Assembly (NCBI GenBank): GCA_033398695.1
Contig: CM065804.1
Coordinates: 119,221,501 to 119,285,500 of the forward strand
Reading direction: 5' to 3'
Length of the DNA: 64,000 bases
Source: Orobanche coerulescens
Taxonomy: Eukaryota; Streptophyta; Magnoliopsida; Lamiales; Orobanchaceae
Part shown: positions 21,101-36,100 of the stretch, one piece after another
Layout: every line of letters starts with the position of its first letter
Numbering within the stretch: position 1 is the first letter of the stretch
Made by a program: the position numbers and the translations under genes
Notes under the pieces: model-generated
Database searches by the model: none
Seen by the model: the letters and a program-made list of their open reading frames with translations, nothing else
What the model was told of the DNA's origin: nothing

Positions 21101-23394
21101 TAATTTGTCCTTATAGATTTATAAAATTAAATCCGCGTTTATTTGGGGTCATTTGAAGCCAAATCGAAGCTGATACCGCTAGAACTCAATTTTTAGATAA
21201 TTCTCATATTGGGTAGTACACAAGTTATGGAGGAAAATTTAGGCGGTCTGTTTTTGGATATTTTTTTCATAAATTGTCTTTGTGGATTTACAAAATTGAA
21301 TACGCGTTTATTTGCGTTCATCCGGAACCGAATCGGAGCTGATATGGCCGGAACTGGGTTTTCGAATAATTCTCATAGGGTAGTGCACAAGTTATGGTGG
21401 AAAATCCAGGTGGCCTATTTTTGTGTATTTTTTCGTAATTTGTCCCTATGCATTTATAAGATTGAATACGTGTTTATTTGAGGTCATCCGGAGCCGAATC
21501 GGAGCTGATACGGTTGCAACTCGGTTTTCGGATAATTCTCATAGAGGGTAGTATACGGGTTATGGAGGAAAAATAAGGCAGCCCATTTTTTGGATATCTT
21601 TTCATAATTTGTCCTTATGGATTTATAAAATTGAATACGCGTTTATTTGGGTTCATCCGGACCTGAATACGGCTGGAACTTGGTTTTCGAATAATTCTCA
21701 TAGGGGGTAATACACGAGTTATGGGGGAAAATCGAGGTGGCCCATTTTTGAATATTTTTCATAATTTGTCCCTATGGATTTATAAAATTAAATCCGCGTT
21801 TATTTGGGGTCATGTGAAGCCAAATCGAAGCTGATACGGCTAGAACTCGGTTTTCAGATAATTCTCACATTGAGTAGTACACAGGTTATGGAGGAAAATT
21901 TAGACGGCCCATTTTTTGGATATTTTTTCATAATTTGTCCTTGTGGAATTATAAAATTGAATACGCGTCTATTTGGGTTCATCCGGACCCGAATCAGAGC
22001 TGATATGGCTGGAACTGGGTTTTCGGATAATTCTCACAGGGTAGTACACGAGTTATGGAGGAAAATTAAGGCAGCCCATTTTCGGATATTTTTTCATAAT
22101 TTGTCCCTTTGGATTTATAAAATTGAATACGCGTTTATTTGGGTTCATCCAGACCTGAATCAGAGCTGATACGGCTGAACTCGGTTTTTGGATAATTCTC
22201 ATAGGGGGTAGTACACGAGTTATGGAGGAAAATCTAGGTGGCTCATTTTTGGATATTTTTTCATAATTTGTCCCTATGTATTTATAAAATTATATCCGCG
22301 TTTATTTGGGGTCATCTGGAGCCAAATCGAAGCTGATATGGCTAGAACTCAGTTTTTAGATAATTCTCATATTGGGTAGTACACAGGTTATGGGGGAAAA
22401 TTTAGGTGGCCCGTTTTTTGGATATATTTTCATATTTGTTCTTGTGGATTTATAAAATTAAATATGCGTTTATTTGAAGTCATCCGGAGCCGAATCGGAG
22501 CTAATATGGTTGGAACTCAGTTTTCGGATAATTCTCATAGAGGGTAGTACACGGGTTATGGAGGAAAATTGAGGCGGCCCATTTTTTGGATATTTTTTCA
22601 TAATTTGTCCTTATGGATTTATAAAATTAAATCCGCGTTTATTTGGGGTCATTTGAAGCCAAATCGGAAGGCGATCTGGCTAGAACTCATTTTTTAGATA
22701 ATTCTCATATTGGGTAGTACACAAGTTATGGAGAAAAATTTAGGCGGTCTGTTTTTGGATATTTTTTTCATAATTTGTCCTTGTTGATTTACAAAATTGA
22801 ATACGCGTTTATTTGCGTTCATCCGGAACCGAATCGGAGCTGATATGGCCGGAACTGGGTTTTCGGATAATTCTCATAGGGTAGTACACAAGTTATGGTG
22901 GAAAATCGAGGTGGCCTATTTTTGTGTATTTTTTCGTAATTTGTCACTATGCATTTATAAGATTGAATACGTGTTTATTTGAGGTCATCCGGAGCCGAAT
23001 CGGAGCTGATACGCTTGCAACTCAGTTTTCGGATAATTCTCATAGAGGGTAGGTAGTATACGGGTTATGGAGGAAAAATAAGGCAGCCCATTTTTTGGAT
23101 ATCTTTTCATAATTTGTCCTTATGGATTTATAAAATTGAATACGCGTTTATTTGGGTTCATCCGGACCTGAATCGGAGATAATCTGGTGGAACTTGGTTT
23201 TGAATAATTCTCATAGGGGTAATACGAGTTATGGAGGAAAATCGAGGTGGCCCATTTTTGGATATTTTTCATAATTTGTCCCTATGGATTTATAAAATTA
23301 AATCCGCGTTTATTTGGGGTCATGTGAAGCCAATCGAAGGCGATCTGGCTAGAACTCGTTTTTTAGATAATTCTCACAGAGTAGTACACAAGTT

Positions 23395-26300
23395 ATGGAG
23401 GAAAATTTAGACGGCCCGTTTTTTGGATATTTTTTCATAATTTATCCTTGTGGATTTATAAAATTGAATACGCGTTTATTTGGGTTCATCCGGACCCGAA
23501 TCGGAGGTGATATGGCCGGAACTAGGTTTTCGGATAATTCTCCCAGGGTAGTACACGAGTTATGGAGAAAATCGAGGTGGCCCATTTTGGGTATTTTTTC
23601 GTAATTTGTCCCTATGCATTTATAAGATTGAATACGTGTTTATTTGAGGTCATCCGGAGCCGAATCGGAGCTGATACGGCAAGAACTCAGTTTTCGGATA
23701 ATTATCATAGAGGGTAGTACACCGGTTTTGGAGGAAAATTGAGGCGGCCCATTTTTTGGATATTTTTTTATAATTTGTCCCTATGTATTTATAAAACTGA
23801 ATACGCGTTTATTTGGGTTCATCCGGACCTGAATCGGAGCTGATACAGCTGGAACTCGGTTTTCGGATAATTCTCATCTGGGGTAGTACACGAGTTATGG
23901 AGGAAAATCGAGGTGACCCATTTTTGAATATTTTTTTCATAATTTGTCCTTATAGATTTATAAAATTAAATTCGTGTTTATTTGGGGTCATTTGAAGCCA
24001 AATCGAAGCTGATATGGAGAAAAATTTAGGCGGTCTGTTTTTGGATATTTTTTTCATAATTTGTCCTTGTGGAATTACAAAATTGAATACGCGTTTATTT
24101 GTGTTCATCCGGAACCGAATCGGGTGATATGGCGGGCCAGGTTTTAGATAATTCTCATAGGGTAGTACACAAGTTATGGTGGAAAATCGAGGTGGCCTAC
24201 TTTTGTGTATTTTTTCGTAATTTGTCCCTATGCATTTATAAGATTGAATACGTGTTTATTTGAGGTCATCCGGAGCTGAATCGGAGCTGATACGGTTGCA
24301 ACTCAGTTTTCGGATAATTCTCATAGAGGGTAGTATACGGGTTATGGAGGAAAAATAAGGCAGCCCATTTTTTGGATATCTTTTCATAATTTGTCCTTAT
24401 GGATTTATAAAATTGAATACGCGTTTATTATGGTTCATCCGGACCTGAATACGGCTGGAACTTGGTTTTCGAATAATTCTCATAGGGGGTAACACACGAG
24501 TTATGGAGGAAAATCGAGATGGCCCATTTTTGAATATTTTTCATAATTTGTCCCTATGGATTTATAAGATTCAATCCGCGTTTATTTGGGGTCATGTGAA
24601 GCCAAATCGAAGCTGATACGGCTAGAACTCGGTTTTTAGATAATTCTGACATTCAGGTTATGGAGGAAAATTTAGACGGCCCGTTTTTTGGATATTTTTT
24701 CGTAATTTGTCCTTGTGGATTTATAAAATTAAATATGCATTTATTTGGGTTCATCCGGACCGAATCGTAGTGATATGGCCGAAACTGGGTTTTCGGATAA
24801 TTCTCACAGGGTAGTACACGAGTTATGGGGGAAAATCGAGGTGGCCCATTTTTGGGTATTTTTTCATAATTTGTCCCTATGGATGTATAAGATCGAATAC
24901 GTGTTTATTCAAGGTCATCCGGAGCGGAATCGAAGCTGATATGGTTGGAACTCAGTTTTCGGATAATTCTCATAGAGAATAGTACACGGGTTATGGAGGA
25001 AAATTAAGGCGGCCCATTTTTGGATATTTTTTCATAATTTCTCCCTATGGATTTATAAAATTGAATACGCATTTATTTGGGTTCATCCGGACCTGAATCG
25101 GAGCTGATACGGCTGAACTCGGTTTTCGGATAATTCTCATAGGGGGTAGTACATGAGTTATGGAGAAAAATCGAGGTGGCCCATTTTTGGATTTTTTCAT
25201 AATTTGTCCCTACGGATTTATAAAATTAAATCCGCGTTTATTTGGGGTTTTTAGATTATTCTCATATTGGGTAGTACGAGTTATGGAGTAAAAATTAGGC
25301 GGCCCATTTTACGTATATTTTTCATAATTTGTCCTTGTGGGTTTATAAAATTGAATACGCATTTATTTGGTTCATCTGAGACCGAATCGGAGTGATACGG
25401 TTGGAACTCGGTTTTCGGATAATTCTCATAGAGGGTAGTACACGGGTTATGGAGGAAAAATAAGGTGGCCCATTTTTAGATATCTTTTCATAATTTCTCC
25501 CTAAGGATACGCGTGTATTTGGGTTCGACTGAATCGGAGTGATACGGTGGAACTCGTTTTCGGATAATTCTCATAGGGGGTAGTACACGAGTTATGGAGG
25601 AATATTGAGGTGGCCCATTTTTAGATATTTTTCATAATTTGTCCCTATGGATTTATACAATTAAATCCGCGTTTATTTGGGGTTATGTGAAGCCAAATCG
25701 AGGTTGATACGGATAGAACTCGGTTTTAGATAATTCTCATATTGAGTAGTACACATGTTATGGAGGAAAATTTAGGCGGCCCGTTTTTGGATATTTTTCA
25801 TAATTTCTCCTTGTGGATTTATAAAATTGAATACGCGTTTATTTGGGTTCATCAGGACCGAATCGAGCTGATATGGCGGGCGGTTTTCGGATAATTCTCA
25901 CAGGGTAGTACATGAGTTATGGAGGAAAATTAAGGCAGCCCATTTTCGGATATTTTTCATAATTTGTCCCTTTGGATTTATAAAAGTGAATACGCATTTA
26001 TTTGGGTTCATCCAGACTGAATCGGAGAGCGTCTGGTGAACTCGGTTTTGGATAATTCTCATAGGGGTAGTACGAGTTATGGAGGAAAAACTAGGTGGAT
26101 CATTTTTGGATATTTTTTCATAATTTGTCCCTATGGATTTATAAAATTATATCCGCGTTTATTTGGGGTCATCTGGAGTCAAATCGAAGCTGATATGGCT
26201 AGAACTCAGTTTTTAGATAATTCTCATATTGGGTAGTACACAGGTTATGGGGGAAAATTTAGGTGGCCCATTTTTTGGATATATTTTCATATTTGTTCTT

Positions 26301-29300
26301 GTGGATTTATAAAATTGAATATGCGTTTATTTGAAGTCATCCGGAGCCGAATCGGAGCTGATATGGTTGGAACTCAGTTTTCGGATAATTCTCATAGAGG
26401 GTAGTACACGGGTTATGGAGGAAAATTGAGGTGGCCCATTTTTTGGATATTTTTTCATAATTTGTCCTTATGGATTTATAAAATTAAATCCGCGTTTATT
26501 TGGGGTCATTTGAAGCCAAATCGAAGCTGATACGGCTAGAACTCAATTTTTAGATAATTCTCATATTGGGTAGTACACAAGTTATGGAGAAAAATTTAGG
26601 CGGTGTGTTTTTGGATATTTTTTTCATAATTTGTCCTTGTGGATTTACAAAATTGAATACGCGTTTATTTGTGTTCATCCGGAACCGAATCGGAGCTGAT
26701 ATGGCCGGAACTGGGTTTTCGGATAATTCTCATAGGGTAGTACACAAGTTATGGTGGAAAATCGAGGTGGCCTATTTTTGTGTATTTTTTCGTAATTTGT
26801 CCCTATGTATTTATAAGATTGAATACTTGTTTATTTGAGGTCATCCGGAGCCGAATCGGAGCTGATACGGTTGCAACTCAGTTTTCGGATAATTCTCATA
26901 GAGGGTAGTATACGGGTTATGGAGGAAAAATAAGGCAGCCCATTTTTTGGATATCTTTTCATAATTTGTCCTTATGGATTTATAAAATTGAATACGCGTT
27001 TATTTGGGTTCATCCGGACCTGAATCGGAGCTGATACGGCTGGAACTTGGTTTTCGAATAATTCTCATAGGGGGTAATACACGAGTTATGGAGGAAAATC
27101 GAGGTGGCCCATTTTTGGATATTTTTCATAATTTGTCCCTATGGATTTATAAAAGTAAATCCGCGTTTATTTGGGGTCATGTGAAGCCAAATCGAAGCTG
27201 ATACGGCTAGAACTCGTTTTTTAGATAATTCTCACAGAGTAGTACACAAGTTATGGAGGAAAATTTAGACGGCCCGTTTTTTGGATATTTTTTCATAATT
27301 TATCCTTGTGGATTTATAAAATTGAATACGCGTTTATTTGGGTTCATCCGGACCCGAATCGGAGGTGATATGGCCGGAACTAGGTTTTCGGATAATTCTC
27401 CCAGGGTAGTACACGAGTTATGGAGAAAATCGAGGTGGCCCATTTTTGGGTATTTTTTCGTAATTTGTCCCTATGCATTTATAAGATTGAATACGTGTTT
27501 ATTTGAGGTCATCCGGAGCCGAATCGGAGCTGATACGGCAAGAACTCAGTTTTCGGATAATTATCATAGAGGGTAGTACACCGGTTGTGGAGGAAAATTG
27601 AGGCGGCCCATTTTTTGGATATTTTTTTATAATTTGTCCCTATGTATTTATAAAACTGAATACGCGTTTATTTGGGTTCATCCGGACCTGAATCGGAGCT
27701 GATACAGCTGGAACTCGGTTTTCGGATAATTCTCATCTGGGGTAGTACACGAGTTATGGAGGAAAATCGAGGTGACCCATTTTTGAATATTTTTTTCATA
27801 ATTTGTCCTTATAGATTTATAAAATTAAATCCGTGTTTATTTGGGGTCATTTGAAGCCAAATCGAAGCTGATATGGAGAAAAATTTAGGCGGTCTGTTTT
27901 TGGATATTTTTTTCATAATTTGTCCTTGTGGAATTACAAAATTGAATATGCGTTTATTTGTGTTCATCCGGAACCGAATCGGAGCTGATATGGCCGGAAC
28001 TGGGTTTTCCGATAATTCTCATAGGGTAGTACACAAGTTATGGTGGAAAATCGAGGTGGCCTACTTTTGTGTATTTTTTCGTAATTTGTCCCTATGCATT
28101 TATAAGATTGAATACGTGTTTATTTGAGGTCATCCGGAGCTGAATCGGAGCTGATACGGTTGCAACTCAGTTTTCGGATAATTCTCATAGAGGGTAGTAT
28201 ACGGGTTATGGAGGAAAAATAAGGCAGCCCATTTTTTGGATATCTTTTCATAATTTGTCCTTATGGATTTATAAAATTGAATACGCGTTTATTATGGTTC
28301 ATCCGGACCTGAATACGGCTGGAACTTGGTTTTCGAATAATTCTCATAGGGGGTAACACACGAGTTATGGAGGAAAATCGAGATGGCCCATTTTTGAATA
28401 TTTTTCATAATTTGTCCCTATGGATTTATAAGATTCAATCCGCGTTTATTTGGGGTCATGTGAAGCCAAATCGAAGCTGATACGGCTAGAACTCGGTTTT
28501 TAGATAATTCTGACATTCAGGTTATGGAGGAAAATTTAGACGGCCCGTTTTTTGGATATTTTTTCGTAATTTGTCCTTGTGGATTTATAAAATTAAATAT
28601 GCATTTATTTGGGTTCATCCGGACCCGAATCAGAGCTGATATGGCGGCGGGTTTTCGGATAATTCTCACAGGGTAGTACACGAGTTATGGGGGAAAATCG
28701 AGGTGGCCCATTTTTGGGTATTTTTTCATAATTTGTCCCTATGGATGTATAAGATCGAATACGTGTTTATTCAAGGTCATCCGGAGCGGAATCGAAGCTG
28801 ATATGGTTGGAACTCAGTTTTCGGATAATTCTCATAGAGAATAGTACACGGGTTATGGAGGAAAATTAAGGCGGCCCATTTTTGGATATTTTTTCATAAT
28901 TTCTCCCTATGGATTTATAAAATTGAATACGCATTTATTTGGGTTCATCCGGACCTGAATCGGAGCTGATACGGCTGAACTCGGTTTTCGGATAATTCTC
29001 ATAGGGGGTAGTACATGAGTTATGGAGAAAAATCGAGGTGGCCCATTTTTGGATTTTTTCATAATTTGTCCCTACGGATTTATAAAATTAAATCCGCGTT
29101 TATTTGGGGTTTTTAGATTATTCTCATATTGGGTAGTACACAGGTTATGGAGTAAAAATTAGGCGGCCCATTTTACGTATATTTTTTCATAATTTGTCCT
29201 TGTGGGTTTATAAAATTGAATACGCATTTATTTGGTTCATACAGACCCGAATCGGAGCTGATACGGTTGGAACTCAGTTTTCGGATAATTCTCATAGAGG

Positions 29301-31110
29301 GTAGTACACGGGTTATGGAGGAAAAATAAGGTGGCCCATTTTTTAGATATCTTTTCATAATTTCTCCCTAAGGATACGCGTGTATTTGGGTTCGACCTGA
29401 ATCGGAGCTGATACGGCTGGAACTCAGTTTTCGGATAATTCTCATAGGGGGTAGTACACGAGTTATGGAGGAATATTGAGGTGGCCCATTTTTAGATATT
29501 TTTCATAATTTGTCCCTATGGATTTATACAATTAAATCCGCGTTTATTTGGGGTTATGTGAAGCCAAATCGAGGTTGATACGGATAGAACTCGGTTTTTA
29601 GATAATTCTCATATTGAGTAGTACACATGTTATGGAGGAAAATTTAGGCGGCCCGTTTTTTGGATATTTTTTCATAATTTCTCCTTGTGGATTTATAAAA
29701 TTGAATACGCGTTTATTTGGGTTCATCCGGACCCGAATCAGAGCTGATATGGCCGGAACTGGGTTTTCGGATAATTCTCACAGGGTAGTACATGAGTTAT
29801 GGAGGAAAATTAAGGCAGCCCATTTTCGGATATTTTTTCATAATTTGTCCCTTTGGATTTATAAAAGTGAATACGCATTTATTTGGGTTCATCCAGACCT
29901 GAATCAGAGCTGATACGGCTGAACTCGGTTTTTGGATAATTCTCATAGGGGGTAGTACACGAGTTATGGAGGAAAATCTAGGTGGCTCATTTTTGGATAT
30001 TTTTTCATAATTTGTCCCTATGGATTTATAAAATTATATCCGCGTTTATTTGGGGTCATCTGGAGTCAAATCGAAGCTGATATGGCTAGAACTCAGTTTT
30101 TAGATAATTCTCATATTGGGTAGTACACAGGTTATGGGGGAAAATTTAGGTGGCCCATTTTTTGGATATATTTTCATATTTGTTCTTGTGGATTTATAAA
30201 ATTGAATATGCGTTTATTTGAAGTCATCCGGAGCCGAATCGGAGCTGATATGGTTGGAACTCAGTTTTCGGATAATTCTCATAGAGGGTAGTACACGGGT
30301 TATGGAGGAAAATTGAGGTGGCCCATTTTTTGGATATTTTTTCATAATTTGTCCTTATGGATTTATAAAATTAAATCCGCGTTTATTTGGGGTCATTTGA
30401 AGCCAAATCGAAGCTGATACGGCTAGAACTCAATTTTTAGATAATTCTCATATTGGGTAGTACACAAGTTATGGAGAAAAATTTAGGCGGTGTGTTTTTG
30501 GATATTTTTTTCATAATTTGTCCTTGTGGATTTACAAAATTGAATACGCGTTTATTTGTGTTCATCCGGAACCGAATCGGAGCTGATATGGCCGGAACTG
30601 GGTTTTCGGATAATTCTCATAGGGTAGTACACAAGTTATGGTGGAAAATCGAGGTGGCCTATTTTTGTGTATTTTTTCGTAATTTGTCCCTATGTATTTA
30701 TAAGATTGAATACTTGTTTATTTGAGGTCATCCGGAGCCGAATCGGAGCTGATACGGTTGCAACTCAGTTTTCGGATAATTCTCATAGAGGGTAGTATAC
30801 GGGTTATGGAGGAAAAATAAGGCAGCCCATTTTTTGGATATCTTTTCATAATTTGTCCTTATGGATTTATAAAATTGAATACGCGTTTATAGGGTTCATC
30901 CGGACCTGAATACGGCTGGAACTTGGTTTTCGAATAATTCTCATAGGGGGTAATACACGAGTTATGGAGGAAAATCGAGGTGGCCCATTTTTGAATATTT
31001 TTCATAATTTGTCCCTATGGATTTATAAGATTCAATCCGCGTTTATTTGGGGTCATGTGAAGCCAAATCGAAGCTGATACGGCTAGAACTCGGTTTTTAG
31101 ATAATTCTCA
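23395..31110. repeat. Tandem duplication of a ~3.86-kb block of satellite
   Basis: Distinctive monomers at 23395 and 23813 recur at 27253 and 27672, an offset of about 3,859 bp. The shared deletion variants (such as GCTGATATGGAGAAAAATTT near 24007 and 27867) recur at the same offset. The span is consistent with six four-monomer cycles carrying deletions. The left copy has many short scrambled patches that the right copy lacks. Confidence 0.8.
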
Positions 31111-34100
31111 CATTCAGGTTATGGAGGAAAATTTAGACGGCCCGTTTTTTGGATATTTTTTCGTAATTTGTCCTTGTGGATTTATAAAATTAAATATGCA
31201 TTTATTTGGGTTCATCCGGACCCGAATCAGAGCTGATATGGCCGAAACTGGGTTTTCGGATAATTCTCACAGGGTAGTACACGAGTTATGGGGGAAAATC
31301 GAGGTGGCCCATTTTTGGGTATTTTTCATAATTTGTCCCTATGAATGTATAAGATTGAATACGTGTTTATTCAAGGTCATCCGGAGCGGAATCGAAGCTG
31401 ATATGGTTGGAACTCAGTTTTTGGATAATTCTCATAGAGAATAGTACACGGGTTATGGAGGAAAATTAAGGCGGCCCATTTTTGGATATTTTTTCATAAT
31501 TTCTCCCTATGGATTTATAAAATTGAATACGCATTTATTTGGGTTCATCCGGACCTGAATCGGAGCTGATACGGCTGAACTCGGTTTTCGGATAATTCTC
31601 ATAGGGGGTAGTACACGAGTTATGGAGAAAAATCGAGGTGGCCCATTTTTGGATTTTTTCATAATTTGTCCCTACGGATTTATAAAATTAAATCCGCGTT
31701 TATTTGGGGTTTTTAGATTATTCTCATATTGGGTAGTACACAGGTTATGGAGTAAAAATTAGGCGGCCCATTTTACGTATATTTTTTCATAATTTGTCCT
31801 TGTGGGTTTATAAAATTGAATACGCATTTATTTGGTTCATACAGACCCGAATCGGAGCTGATACGGTTGGAACTCAGTTTTCGGATAATTCTCATAGAGG
31901 GTAGTACACGGGTTATGGAGGAAAAATAAGGTGGCCCATTTTTTAGATATCTTTTCATAATTTGTCCCTAAGGATACGCGTGTATTTGGGTTCGACCTGA
32001 ATCGGAGCTGATACGGCTGGAACTCAGTTTTCGGATAATTCTCATAGGGGGTAGTACACGAGTTATGGAGGAATATTGAGGTGGCCCATTTTTAGATATT
32101 TTTCATAATTTGTCCCTATGGATTTATACAATTAAATCCGCGTTTATTTGGGGTTATGTGAAGCCAAATCGAAGTTGATACGGCTAGAACTCGGTTTTTA
32201 GATAATTCTCATATTGAGTAGTACACAGGTTATGGAGGAAAATTTAGGCGGCCCGTTTTTTGGATATTTTTTCATAATTTCTCCTTGTGGATTTATAAAA
32301 TTGAATACGCGTTTATTTGGGTTCATCCGGACCCGAATCAGAGCTCATATGGCCGGAACTGGGTTTTCGGATAATTCTCACAGGGTAGTACATGAGTTAT
32401 GGAGGAAAATTAAGGCAGCCCATTTTCGGATATTTTTTCATAATTTGTCCCTTTGGATTTATAAAAGTGAATACGCATTTATTTGGGTTCATCCAGACCT
32501 GGATCAGAGCTGATACGGCTGAACTCGTTTTTGGATAATTCTCATAGGGGGTAGTACACGAGTTATGGAGGAAAATCTAGGTGGCTCATTTTTGGATATT
32601 TTTTCATAATTTGTCCCTATGGATTTATAAAATTATATCCGCGTTTATTTGGGGTCATCTGGAGTCAAATCGAAGCTGATATGGCTAGAACTCAGTTTTT
32701 AGATAATTCTCATATTGGGTAGTACACAGGTTATGGGGGAAAATTTAGGTGGCCCGTTTTTTGGATATATTTTCATATTTGTTCTTGTGGATTTATAAAA
32801 TTGAATATGCGTTTATTTGAAGTCATCCGGAGCCGAATCGGAGCTGATATGGTTGGAACTCAATTTTCGGTCTCATAGAGGGTAGTACACGGGTTATGGA
32901 GGAAAATTGAGGTGGCCCAGTTTTTGGATATTTTTTCATAATTTGTCCTTATGGATTTATAAAATTAAATCCGCGTTTATTTGGGGTCATTTGAAGCCAA
33001 ATCGAAGCTGATACGGCTAGAACTCAATTTTTAGATAATTCTCATATTGGGTAGTACACAAGTTATGGAGAAAAATTTAGGCGGTCTGTTTTTGGATATT
33101 TTTTTCATAATTTGTCCTTGTGGATTTACAAAATTGAATACGCGTTTATTTGTGTTCATCCGGAACCGAATCGGAGCTGATATGGCCGGAACTGGGTTTT
33201 CGGATAATTCTCATAGGGTAGTACACAAGTTATGGTGGAAAATCGAGGTGGCCTATTTTTGTGTATTTTTTCGTAATTTGTCCATATGCATTTATAAGAT
33301 TGAATACGTGTTTATTTGAGGTCATCCGGAGCCGAATCGGAGCTGATACGGTTGCAACTCAGTTTTCGGATAATTCTCATAGAGGGTAGTATACGGGTTA
33401 TGGAGGAAAAATAAGGCAGCCCATTTTTTGGATATCTTTTCATAATTTGTCCTTATGGATTTATAAAATTGAATACGCGTTTATTAGGGTTCATCCGGAC
33501 CTGAATACGGCTGGAACTTGGTTTTCGAATAATTCTCATAGGGGGTAATACACGAGTTATGGAGGAAAATCGAGATGGCCCATTTTTGAATATTTTTCAT
33601 AATTTGTCCCTATGGATTTATAAGATTCAATCCGCGTTTATTTGGGGTCATGTGAAGCCAAATCGAAGCTGATACGGCTAGAACTCGGTTTTTAGATAAT
33701 TCTCACATTGAGTAGTACACAGGTTATGGAGGAAAATTTATACGGCCCGTTTTTTGGATATTTTTTCGTAATTTGTCCTTGTGGATTTATAAAATTAAAT
33801 ATGCGTTTATTTGGGTTCATCCGGATCCGAATCAGAGCTGATATGGCCGAAACTGGGTTTTCGGATAATTCTCACAGGGTAGTACACGAGTTATGGGGGA
33901 AAATCGAGGTGGCCCATTTTTGGGTATTTTTTCATAATTTGTCCCTGTGGATGTATAAGATCGAATACGTGTTTATTCAAGGTCATCCGGAGCGGAATCG
34001 AAGCTGATATGGTTGGAACTCAGTTTTCGGATAATTCTCATAGAGAATAGTACACGGGTTATGGAGGAAAATTAAGGCGGCCCATTTTTGGATATTTTTT

Positions 34101-36100
34101 CATAATTTCTCCCTATGGATTTATAAAATTGAATGCGCATTTATTTGGGTTCATCCGGACCTGAATCGGAGCTGATACGGCTGAACTCGGTTTTCGGATA
34201 ATTCTCATAGGGGGTAGTACACGAGTTATGGAGGAAAATCGAGGTGGCCCATTTTTGGATTTTTTCATAATTTGTCCCTATGGATTTATAAAATTAAATC
34301 CGCGTTTATTTGGGGTTTTTAGATTATTCTCATATTGGGTAGTACACAGGTTATGGAGTAAAAATTAGGCGGCCCATTTTACGTATATTTTTTCATAATT
34401 TGTCCTTGTGGGTTTATAAAATTGAATACGCATTTATTTGGTTCATATAGACCCGAATCGGAGCTGATACGGTTGGAACTCAGTTTTCGGATAATTCTCA
34501 TAGAGGGTAGTACACGGGTTATGGAGGAAAAATAAGGTGGCCCATTTTTTAGATATCTTTTCATAATTTGTCCATAAGGATACGCGTGTATTGGGGTTCA
34601 ACCTGAATCGGAGCTGATACGGCTGGAACTCGGTTTTCGGATAATTCTCATAGGGGGTAGTACACGAGTTATGGAGGAATATTGAGGTGGCCCATTTTTA
34701 GATATTTTTCATAATTTGTCCCTATGGATTTATACAATTAAATCCGCGTTTATTTGGGGTTATGTGAAGCCAAATCGAAGTTGATACGGCTAGAACTCGG
34801 TTTTTAGATAATTCTCATATTGAGTAGTACACAGGTTATGGAGGAAAATTTAGGCGGCCCGTTTTTTGGATATTTTTTCATAATTTCTCCTTGTGGATTT
34901 ATAAAATTGAATACGCGTTTATTTGGGTTCATCCGGACCCGAATCAGAGCTGATATGGCCGGAACTGGGTTTTCGGATAATTCTCACAGGGTAGTACACG
35001 AGTTATGGAGGAAAATTAAGGTAGCCCATTTTCGGATATTTTTTCATAATTTGTCCCTTTGTATTTATAAAAGTGAATACGCATTTATTTGGGTTCATCC
35101 AGACCTGAATCAGAGCTGATACGGCTGAACTCGGTTTTTGGATAATTCTCATAGGGGGTAGTACACGAGTTATGGAGGAAAATCTAGGTGGCTCATTTTT
35201 GGATATTTTTTCATAATTTGTCCCTATGGATTTATAAAATTATATCCGCGTTTATTTGGGGTCATCTGGAGCCAAATCGTAGCTGATATGGCTAGAACTC
35301 AGTTTTTAGATAATTCTCATATTGGGTAGTACACAGGTTATGGGGGAAAATTTAGGTGGCCCGTTTTTTGGATATATTTTCATATTTGTTCTTGTGGATT
35401 TATAAAATTGAATATGCGTTTATTTGAAGTCATCCGGAGCCGAATCGGAGCTGATATGGTTGGAACTCAGTTTTCGAATAATTCTCATAGAGGGTAGTAC
35501 ACGGGTTATGGAGGAAAATTGAGGCGGCCCATTTTTTGGATATTTTTTCATAATTTGTCCTTATGGATTTATAAAATTAAATCCGCGTTTATTTGGGGTC
35601 ATTTGAAGCCAAATCGAAGCTGATACGGCTAGAACTCAATTTTTAGATAATTCTCATATTGGGTAGTACACAAGTTATGGAGAAAAATTTAGGCGGTCTG
35701 TTTTTGGATATTTTTTTCATAATTTGTCCTTGTGGATTTACAAAATTGAATACGCGTTTATTTGCGTTCATCCGGAACCGAATCGGAGCTGATATGGCCG
35801 GAACTGGGTTTTCAGATAATTCTCATAGGGTAGTACACAAGTTATGGTGGAAAATCGAGGTGGCTTATTTTTGTGTATTTTTTCGTAATTTGTCCCTATG
35901 CATTTATAAGATTGAATACGTGTTTATTTGAGGTCATCCAGAGCCGAATCGGAGCTGATACGGTTTCAACTCAGTTTTCGGATAATTCTCATAGAGGGTA
36001 GTATACGGGTTATGGAGGAAAAATAAGGCAGCCCATTTTTTGGATATCTTTTCATAATTTGTCCTTATGGATTTATAAAATTGAATACGCGTTTATTAGG
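29173..36100. repeat. ~2.6-kb superrepeat of satellite, three tandem copies, the third partial
   Basis: The rare variant CCCATTTTACGTATAT occurs near 29173, 31773 and 34379 (spacings 2,600 and 2,606), and again near 39827. Other variant monomers (29614, 32214, 34820; and 30453, 33047, 35659) keep the same spacing. The size fits four cycles of four monomers with two internal deletions. The third copy departs from the pattern after about 36.1 kb, where it becomes similar to 27.2-27.9 kb. Confidence 0.8.
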